NCBI RefSeq assembly: GCF_902459465.1
Contig: NC_047066.1
Coordinates: 21,269,047-21,333,046, forward strand
DNA from: Asterias rubens
Taxonomy: Eukaryota; Echinodermata; Asteroidea; Forcipulatida; Asteriidae
Reading direction: 5' to 3'
DNA length: 64,000 bases
The notes below the pieces were generated by a model. The model ran no database searches and was not told where the DNA came from. It saw only the letters and a program-made list of their open reading frames with translations. Position 1 is the first letter of the stretch. Each line of letters begins with the position of its first letter. Below, in pieces: positions 57,301-64,000 of the stretch. A program made the position numbers and the translations under genes.

Positions 57301-60300
57301 ACCGTACTCCTTTATCACGAGCTCTCTGAATAGAAACAATTCCAGACAAATATTAACTTATTTTGTTACCCATATACACCGACGTGTGTTAGCACTGTAT
57401 ACTCAGTACTTTCCCGAGTCCTGTGAAAAAATATCACAGGCATGTTACTAGGGTGGGATTCGAACCCACAACCCTTGCAATTCTAGAGCAGTGTCTCTAG
57501 CTACCGGGCAACCTCGGTAGTCTAGACACTGCTCAAGAATTGCAAGGGTCGTGGGTTCGAATCCCACCCGAGTAACATGCCTGTGATATTTTTTCACAGG
57601 ACTCGGGAAAGTACTGAGTATACAGTGCTAACACACATCGGTGTATATGGGTAAAAAACTAAGTTAATACTCTTTATCCCCGATGCAACTTTAACATATT
57701 CCAGACAAATAAATGCATGCAATCGGATCCTTGTCACTCCATTTGGGTTATCTATTCTCCTGTTAGACAAGTGAAATTCCTATCTGATAGCAGGCATGGG
57801 GTTAAACAGATGCCAAAGGCCCCATGCACTTGGCCCAATTTCATAGAGCAAAAAGTAGCCTAGCACAATCAACTTAAGCTTACCAAAATCGGGTTACCAG
57901 CGAAGATACCAAGTCATTTGTGCAACATATGGCTGGTTTACTGCTTATGTTTGCTAAACAGAACATTTTTAAGTACTGTTTTCTGCTTAAAGACAGTGGA
58001 CACTATTGGTAATTGTCAAAGACCAGTCTTCTCACTTGCTGTGTCTCAACATAAGCATAAAAAACAACCCTGTGAAAACTTGAGCTCAATCGGTCATCGA
58101 AGTTGCGAGATAATAATGAAAGAAAAAACACCATTGTCACACAAAGTTGTGTGCTTCAGATGCTTGATTTCGAGACCTCAAATTCTAAATCTGATGTCCT
58201 GAAATCAAATTCGTGGAAAATTACTTCTTTCTCATAAACTACGCCACTTTCTCACAACGTTCTATACTACCAACCTCTCCCCACTACTTGTTACCAAGTA
58301 AGGTTTTATGCTTATGTTTGCTAAACAGAGCATTTTTAAGCACTGTTTTCTGCTTAAAGGCTCTGGGCACTTTTGGTAATTGTCAAAGACCAGCCTTCTC
58401 ACTTTGTGTATCTCAACATGTGCATAAAATAACAAACCTGTGTAAATTTAAAATCAATTGGTCGGGTGGATTTTTAATTGAGTTTTGAAAGAGCTTGGGG
58501 TATTATTGACTATTTGCCCAGTTGCTGCAAAAGCTTTAGAGCCTTCATTTGTACATGTGTATGACCTAAGTGTAGTTTAATTGTAAACCAAATTCCTTTA
58601 GTCTTTTACTTTTATTTGGTGATGTATTTTTTTAAATAAACCAAAATTAAATTGAATTGTATGACATGTTATTTCATAAACTGTCTGTCAGTTCCACTAG
58701 ATCTTTTCCAACCTACCTTGGCCAAGGTGTTGATTCGAGCCAACATTCTTTTCATCTGTAACTCTTCTTCTTCTGTTAATATAAGCTGCAATGGCTCCAA
58801 ATGGCCTCGCTAAAAGATGACACACAACACAACACTGATAAGACCCATAGACTAAATACCAATACAAGAGTTTTATACAGCGCACCTATATGCCATACTT
58901 GCATGCCTGCCAACATTGATACCTCAGAAATAGGAATACCAGTTGTAAGAGTGCACAGATAGCGAGGCAAGAATTCGTGCGAGTAAAGATCATTAAAATT
59001 CGTTGTAAATCTAAACAGTTGACAGGTATGTGCTTATGGGTAAAGAACTGTTCTTTATGTTCATAGAATGTGCTCAACTTCCTTACAGTTTAAAGCCATT
59101 GGACCCTTTCGGTAAACAGTATTGTCCAAGGCCCACACTTCGTGTATCACAACTTCTATATCAAATAACAAACCTGTGAAAATTTGGGCTTGATCGGTCA
59201 TCGGAGTTGGGAGAAAATAACGGGAAAACCCACCCTTGTATCCGCGCGTTTCGCCGTGTCATGACATGTGTTTAAAATAAATCCGTAATTCTCGTTAACG
59301 AGAATTGATATTGTTTTACTGTTTTCTCAAAAAGTAAAGCATTTCATGGAATAATATTTCAAGAGAAGTATTTCACCACTACCTTCTGTAAACCCTGTAA
59401 GTTATTTGTAAATCTGTGAACTTTTTTTTTGTTTTCTGTACCGAAAGGGTCCAATGGCTTTAACTAGAACATTGCTTATGATGAGCTACGCTTATAAAAA
59501 ACTGTGTTTTAGGCTGCTCAGGAACAGAAAAGTTTCTGGCTTCACGGCTCTATGAACAATGAGTTTGAAATGCACTTAAAACAATATATCTTACCTCTAT
59601 TCTGGGAACTTTGAAGATTTTGGTGAGCTTTATGTCCGGTTCCATCAACCTATCCCAGTCCAGAAGGTCGATACGTCTGAAAAACCACACCAAAGTATTT
59701 ATCAGTAACAGTCACTGAAGGGCAAGTGCATCAAGTTTGTCAAACCATTGAATGGTATACACATAATGAATGTTTATGAGTGCAATGGTGCGAGTATGTT
59801 CATGAGTTGAAAGATGGAATGTTCTATTCAACGAGGCGGAGCCGAGTTGAATGGGACATTGCAGCTTTCAACGAATGAACATAATTCACACCATTGTACG
59901 AATGAAAAACATTCATTATTTGTTTTATATAATATCCAAGTAGATCTTTGTCATTTTGATTGAAAGATACAACTTTCAAAACAAACAAAGCGTAGACCTA
60001 CAATTTTTAATTGTAGAAGCCGAATGCTAGTAATTTTACTAATATGCCTTGCAGTAACCCTGCTTTGTTACTAAAGACACGCAGTGATGTTTTTTCCCAG
60101 CTTTTTCGTTCCATCCGAAAAGTACCATTGCACGCTGGCATCGTGCAATGGTACTTTTCGGATGGAACGAAAAAGCACGGTGAGTGACTCAGCGTGCAAT
60201 GGTACTTTTATTTGCTATCACGTGAAGGACAATCCTCCAATCAAATGGCAAGGATCTGCTTGGGTGTTATATAATAGATACTACTGTGATTTGATTGGAC

Positions 60301-63026
60301 ACAGCATTGTAAAATGTTACCATTGCTAAACTCAAAGCAAAACTGCCTGGGAAGCAAAATTTTCCAGCTTCCTTGATTGATACCAAGGCCACATCCAAAT
60401 CAGCAACTACATGTACAGCTACAGTCACATCTCAGGGCCCAATTTCATAGAGCTGCTAAGCACAAAATGTTGCTAAGCACAACAAAATGATGCTTAAACT
60501 AGAATAAGGATACCAGCCAACATACAGCCATTCCACATGACGTACAATTTATAACTGGTATCCTTCTCCCTTTCGCTTAGCAGAAAATTGTTAAGCAATA
60601 TTTCCTGCTTAAGCAGCTTTATGAAACTGGGCCCTGTTGCTATGAGGATGTAGGTATAATCCATGTATGGAGGTCTAATTTATTCCTCCATGATACATGT
60701 ATGTTTTTCAATGACTTTTTTGTAAACTGTGCATTTCGGCTTTTTAGCCGCTGTATTGCAGTGTTTTAATAAATAAACCATGAATATATATATGTCAACA
60801 TGTGTCAAGGCCACGATCTAGTCACGGCTGTAGCTGCCAACAAAACAGCTGCAATGAGATGATGGCATAAAATTAACTTCATTTTCAGGATGCGCTTGAA
60901 AATGGAGTAGATGCCGGAACTGGGCTTTTATTAGTCATCCAATATAAATAATAATAACTAGTTATTATATAAATAGCGCATTTTACAATAACCGTATCAA
61001 TGCACTTTACATTAGTGCCCTGGGGTCGATTTCACAAACAGTTAGGACTAGTCCTAACTTAGGACTAGTCCTAGGAGATATACAAATTGCATGGATTGTC
61101 CTAAAAAAGGACGAGTAACTGGTCCTAACTCGAGATAAGACTAGTCCTAACTCTTTGTGAAATCCACCCCTGGTCACTGGGCCAATAACAATCCTTTAAT
61201 CTTGCTCAGCTCCCGAGGAGTATACAGCCCTGAGCTGCTGTGCGCTCAGAACGCTTTTTCAAACACAATATCAACATTTACCCTCACAGGTACCCATTTA
61301 TACCCCCCTGGGTGAAGAGAAGCAATTATAGCAAAGTATCTTGCTCAAGGACACAAGTGCCACGACCAGGATTCGAACCCACACTCCGATGACTTAACCG
61401 CCTGAACTTGAATTCGACGCTCTAAACGGCTCTGCCACAACACACTACGCACAACACACTTAGCACCGGAAGGCTAGCATGCCTTTTTGTGTGCTTACTG
61501 TTAGTAGCACTATGAAATCAAAAACTTACGCAGTAAGCACACTATCAGCCGTCAAGCGGCTCTATGAATGTGGGCCAAGGTCTTTACCTTTATAGTGCCC
61601 CTTCAAAAGTTTCCCCAATTGAAAATAGGCTGTGCTCTCTGAAAGATATTTACCCGTCTTTGTCAAAGTCCATCCATGTGAACCATTCCCCAGTGTCATC
61701 TCTTGACGTCAACCCCAACGTCTCCAGCTCAGACTGGAACTGCTCCTTAGTCAGCTTGAGATCCATCAGGGAATCTGCCCTTCCTGCCATCTGGATAAAA
61801 ACCTGACGAGTCCGAACTAGGACCTCCGACAAGTTCAGCTGGGAATGCAAAAGACGTCAAGATATACTTTTTTATAAGATCCTGTTTATGTGCTGTCTTT
61901 GCATGTATGTCTATCGTTTGTCTGCCTGTCTGTAGGCTGGGAACTCAAAGCTCTTACTTACCCCAGACCTATATGTCGCTATTTGTTTTAAGTTCACTTT
62001 TATCACACTTTTTTTTTTAAATATAAAATGATTAGGGTAGATGACCTTAAATTTTAATGGTTTTGAAAAGTAATAAATTAAGACTGAGGGTTGGTTACGG
62101 TAGATCCAAATTCTAAAAAAAAAACTTTGTTGTCTTCATTAATTTGGGATCAATTGGGGTAGTGGTTTCTTTCTTCAGCTTTCACCTCTTGGACCTGGGT
62201 TAAATTCTGCTAGGGGGCCATAGTCTTTCCATGGTCCAATTAATTATCTGCATAAATCAAACACCACACCATCAGATTTTATTTCACTTACCAACATCTG
62301 TGGTCTACCAAGAGCAGTAAACTTCACAGCAGCAAAACCATCTTTTGAAGTCGCACCTAAACACCAATGATAAAAGCACTATCTATTAACAACTGCTAAC
62401 AGTGCACAATTCTAAACTGTATTGCTTCAAACCAATGCTTCAAACTAAAACTGTTACCAAGGCATACACAAGTTCAAAGGTGACTTCCCTTGGTCAACAA
62501 ATTAGGGATTTAAAGTTTGCCTAATAATAATTATAACAATACATAGTTCTTATAAAGCACATTTCACAATAACCATCTCAATGCGCTTTACATTAGTGCC
62601 CTGGTCATTGGGCCAATAATACTCCTTTAATCTTTCTTAGCTCCCTGGGAGTAAACAACCTGGGCAACCGTAGCGCTCGAAAGACTTAACTAACACAATA
62701 TCAAACTAACCCCTCGCAGGTACCCATTTATACCCACCAGGTGAAGAGAAGCAATTATAGTAAAGTATCTTGCTCAAGGGCATAAGCGTCACACCCTGAA
62801 TTTGAACCCACACTTCGATGACTTAACCACAAGAACTTGAATTCTATGCTTTTAACCATTTGGCCATTTGTTATGAACTTACTTGCAACATCTACACAAT
62901 CTAGCAATGTCTTCAGGTTATCATCACACTTCTCCTCATCTTCATAGAAGTAGGTTCTTGCACTGGCAACATCCGTCCTTCGGTCGGCAAACTCACGGTT
63001 CGCCTGGAACTGCTTCAGATGCTTCT
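54139..63026 (-). CDS. PRODH: Proline dehydrogenase, mitochondrial; C-terminal ~424 aa in nine exons, 5' end outside window
   Basis: This FAD enzyme of the mitochondrial inner membrane oxidises proline to pyrroline-5-carboxylate and passes electrons to ubiquinone. Exons on the minus strand are 63026-62883, 62356-62292, 61838-61654, 59676-59595, 58809-58717, 57325-57179, 56622-56348, 55294-55206 and 54332-54139. Phases agree at every junction and the 1274-nt frame is open. Recognisable segments in order are [23 protein letters not shown], an EF-hand-type loop DFDKDGRIDLLD, the barrel motif [61 protein letters not shown] and the C-terminal [20 protein letters not shown]. These include the conserved flavin and substrate-binding residues of the family. 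The targeting peptide and N-terminal region must lie beyond 64000. The gene is otherwise ordinary apart from the calcium-binding-type loop. Confidence 0.95.
54356..54713. mobile_element. Foldback MITE, family 1
   Basis: GGCAGTGGACACTATTGGTA at one end and ACCAATGGTGTCCAGTGTCT at the other. It sits in the last PRODH intron, 24 bp from the exon acceptor. Confidence 0.9.
54735..54925 (+). mobile_element. tRNA-derived SINE-like element
   Basis: A-box-like TTGGCTCAGTGG and B-box GGTTCGAACCCGG are spaced about 35 bp apart, as in tRNA-derived SINE heads. A second tRNA-like stretch in reverse (GGAGTCAAACCCACACTC) follows. Confidence 0.6.
55206..55294 (-). CDS. PRODH: PRODH exon h
   Basis: An 89-bp exon, phase 2 to 1, encoding [20 protein letters not shown] and [10 protein letters not shown]. 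Confidence 0.94.
56348..56622 (-). CDS. PRODH: PRODH exon g
   Basis: A 275-bp exon, phase 0 to 2, with [28 protein letters not shown] and [15 protein letters not shown]. Confidence 0.95.
57179..57325 (-). CDS. PRODH: PRODH exon f
   Basis: A 147-bp exon, phase 0 to 0, with [20 protein letters not shown] and NTYQCYLK. Confidence 0.95.
57355..57702. mobile_element. Two SINE-like elements head to head (foldback)
   Basis: A reverse copy (about 57355-57520) and a forward copy (about 57520-57702) mirror each other through GGGTTCGAATCCCACC, CATGCCTGTGATATTTTTTC and AGTACTGAGTATACAGTGCT to ACCGATGTGTGTTA-type ends. The forward copy continues into a CTTTATCCCCGATG tail. Partial relatives occur at 14296-14420, 20362-20410 and 22010-22135. 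Confidence 0.75.
57945..58440. repeat. 367-bp tandem duplication containing a family 1 MITE
   Basis: TGCTTATGTTTGCTAAAC starts at 57942 and again at 58309, and both copies continue through GTTTTCTGCTTAAAG into the reversed family 1 element (starting near 57987; the second copy runs to about 58455 only). Confidence 0.8.
58717..58809 (-). CDS. PRODH: PRODH exon e
   Basis: A 93-bp exon, phase 0 to 0, encoding [20 protein letters not shown] and [12 protein letters not shown] longer open frame in another phase here is a shadow. Confidence 0.92.
59090..59463. mobile_element. Foldback MITE, family 2
   Basis: Inverted ends TTAAAGCCATTGGACCCTTT and AAAGGGTCCAATGGCTTTAA; centre AATTCTCGTTAACGAGAATT. 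Same structure and length as 31796-32167. It lies in the PRODH intron between exons d and e. Confidence 0.92.
59595..59676 (-). CDS. PRODH: PRODH exon d
   Basis: An 82-bp exon encoding [20 protein letters not shown] and FKVPRIE. It supplies the second half of the EF-hand-type loop. Confidence 0.92.
59765..59918. mobile_element. Foldback with GGCGGAGCCGAG loop
   Basis: Imperfect arms (AATGAATGTTT to TTCAACG facing their inverses) around GAGGCGGAGCCGAG. The apical motif resembles that of the foldback at 39994-40133. Confidence 0.75.
60101..60175. repeat. Perfect inverted repeat, 34-bp arms
   Basis: Arms beginning CTTTTTCGTTCCATCCGAAA are exact inverses with a 7-base loop (CTGGCAT). Part of the arm (GCGTGCAATGGTACTTTT) recurs once more at about 60191-60208. 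Confidence 0.92.
60434..60647. mobile_element. AGAGCTGCTAAGCA-type foldback element
   Basis: Ends AGGGCCCAATTTCATAGAGC and, inverted, GCTTTATGAAACTGGGCCCT, with repeated GCTTAGCA inside. Diverged relatives are at 42047-42226 and 57832-57988. Confidence 0.85.
60701..60786 (+). mobile_element. LINE 3' tail, second copy
   Basis: About 85 bp matching 45692-45777 almost base for base (for example CATTTCGGCTTTTTAGCCGC), including the polyadenylation-like AATAAATAAACC. Only the terminal piece of the LINE is present. Confidence 0.8.
60955..61445. mobile_element. SINE-like element carrying a nested foldback insertion
   Basis: Homologous to 62525-62880: GTACCCATTTATACCC, AAGAGAAGCAATTATAG, AGTATCTTGCTCAAGG and a reverse tRNA-like GGATTCGAACCCACACT. 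Between GCCCTGG and TCACTGG it carries about 140 bp that the other copy lacks. Confidence 0.85.
61027..61165. mobile_element. Nested foldback MITE (GGTCGATTTCACAAA ends)
   Basis: The 15-bp end GGTCGATTTCACAAA is matched, inverted, by TTTGTGAAATCCACC (one mismatch), with TAGGACTAGTCCTAA motifs inside. It is flanked by CCTGG on both sides, a probable 5-6-bp target duplication. Confidence 0.85.
61654..61838 (-). CDS. PRODH: PRODH exon c
   Basis: A 185-bp exon, phase 0 to 2, ending [11 protein letters not shown] with the last glycine codon split (GG|A) by the intron. It contains the first half of the EF-hand-type loop. Confidence 0.93.
62292..62356 (-). CDS. PRODH: PRODH exon b
   Basis: A 65-bp exon encoding [20 protein letters not shown]; the GFAAVKxTALGRPQ motif is diagnostic. 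Too short to be seen by frame length. Confidence 0.92.
62525..62880. mobile_element. SINE-like element, copy without the insertion
   Basis: Collinear with 60955-61445 but reads GCCCTGGTCATTGGGCC straight through the insertion site. It lies next to PRODH exon a. Confidence 0.85.
62883..63026 (-). CDS. PRODH: PRODH exon a (first in window)
   Basis: A 144-bp exon, phase 1 to 1, encoding [20 protein letters not shown] and the [12 protein letters not shown] segment. It begins in mid-frame, so at least one upstream exon exists. Confidence 0.92.
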
Positions 63027-63054
63027 CTGAGGAATAATGAAACAAAGTTTGTTG

Positions 63055-63437
63055 TTAAAGGCTGTGGACACTATTGGCAATTACTAAAAATTATCATCAT
63101 AAAACCTTTCTTGATTACAAGTAATGGGGAGAGGTTGATGGTATAAAACATTGTGAGAAACAGCTCCCTCTGAAGTGACGTAGTTTTCGAGAAAGAAGTA
63201 GTTTTCCACAAATTTGATTTCGAGACCTCAAGTTTAGAATTTGAGGTCTCGAAATCAAGCATCAGAAAGCACACAACTTCGTGTGACAAGGGTGTTTTTT
63301 CTTTCACTATTATCTCGCAAATTCGACGACCGATTGAGCTCAAATTTTCACAGGTTTGTTATTTTATGCGTATGTTGAGATACACCAACTGTGAAGACTA
63401 GTCTTTGACAATTATCAATAGTGTCCACTGTCTTTAA
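63055..63437. mobile_element. Foldback MITE, family 1
   Basis: TTAAAGGCTGTGGACACTAT at one end and AATAGTGTCCACTGTCTTTA at the other. The internal arms GATTTCGAGACCTCAA and TTGAGGTCTCGAAATC are well preserved. Confidence 0.92.
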
Positions 63438-64000
63438 AGGATACCCCAAAAACAAAACTCAATCACTGTATTTAACTTGAAAGCCCGAGGAAACCTAAAA
63501 CGCTAGTACCAAAGACTGCCGCAAAGTACCTCCCATGCACTGTGCATGGGTTTCTACTGTTTTTATAGCCTTGATTCAAGGCTGTTGGCGTAGTGTGCCC
63601 CGGCCCCGTGCGCGGCTCGGCAACAAAAACTGCACGCAGTGTATACACGAACAACGTATGCATTGTTTGTGCTGTACATTGTACAGCGAGAACAGTATAG
63701 CGTAGTCAGATTGTACATGTACATTACAGTACGTATGTGTACATATGCTGTACAAGTATTTTATGCAATGTGTTATGTATCGGGGGGGGGGGGGGGGGGT
63801 GCACTGGAGGAATTCCATGACGGGGACTGGGACTTTGCAGGTCGCGGCTGGCTGGAGCGCCTTGATCAAGGCTACTGTTTGTATAGCTGGCACTGGGTAT
63901 GCATATGAACCACAGAGTGCCACAAAGTACCGATATAGAACTAAGCCAAGAAATATAGCTCTGCAATGTTCAATCTAACAGAACACTTCTCAAAGCATTT
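63438..64000. other. PRODH intron or upstream DNA
   Basis: Contains a short CATGCACTGTGCATG palindrome, a GTACATGTAC-rich stretch and an oligo-G run at 63782-63799. The open frames that cover this part on both strands have no recognisable protein character. Confidence 0.4.

Noticed and set aside
57440-57580. A tRNA gene pair around GGGTTCGAATCCCACC
   Set aside because: It is a palindromic pair of repeat elements with relatives at 14.3, 20.4 and 22.0 kb. No complete cloverleaf was seen.
1-64000. A new multi-gene system
   Set aside because: Each real gene belongs to a known family, and nothing shows a conserved gene set of unknown function. The gene-free parts are explained mostly by repeats.

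Overview
This is eukaryotic DNA from a compact, AT-rich, intron-rich animal genome. Every convincing gene is split by GT-AG introns, and the intergenic DNA is full of short foldback (MITE-like) elements, tRNA-derived SINE-like pieces, LINE tails and minisatellites. The gene content (Cys-loop receptor subunits, a secreted alpha-carbonic anhydrase, a quiver-like Ly6 protein, mitochondrial proline dehydrogenase) together with the repeats suggests a marine deuterostome invertebrate. My best guess is an echinoderm, perhaps a sea star. That assignment rests on general impression of the repeats, not on a search.

Layout. From 1.5 to 20.6 kb, three tandem, same-strand (minus) genes encode nicotinic-acetylcholine-receptor-like subunits of 496, 494 and 468 aa. 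All three have the same six coding exons in the same phases, including exons of exactly 45 and 110 bp. The intergenic DNA upstream of the first two is itself duplicated. From 20.6 to 35.1 kb I find no convincing gene. It holds a 93-bp tandem array closed by an inverted copy, a ~175-bp tandem array, several foldback elements, and one orphan exon-like segment at 24264-24349. From 35.1 to 42.0 kb a plus-strand gene with a TATA box and eight coding exons encodes a 294-aa secreted alpha-carbonic anhydrase. From 45.2 to 45.8 kb lies a LINE 3' fragment. From 46.0 to 47.5 kb a minus-strand gene encodes a 133-aa GPI-anchor-type Ly6/uPAR (quiver-like) protein. From 54.1 to beyond 63.0 kb, nine minus-strand exons encode the C-terminal ~424 residues of proline dehydrogenase; the 5' end lies outside the window.

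How the genes relate. The three receptor subunits are a local family expansion and all lack the vicinal cysteines of alpha subunits. One has also lost the loop-A tyrosine. They may therefore be accessory subunits, or respond to something other than acetylcholine. The Ly6 gene is thematically linked, because some Ly6 proteins modulate nicotinic receptors, but it lies 25 kb away with other genes between. Carbonic anhydrase and proline dehydrogenase look like ordinary metabolic neighbours.

I found no clear new multi-gene system. The strongest unusual signals are: a 143-bp exon identical between two otherwise diverged receptor paralogs (gene conversion); a shared GGGCGTGG element upstream of all three receptor genes; an EF-hand-type loop in proline dehydrogenase; a leucine at the proton-shuttle position of the carbonic anhydrase; and a foldback insertion whose empty site is preserved in a second copy of its host SINE-like element.
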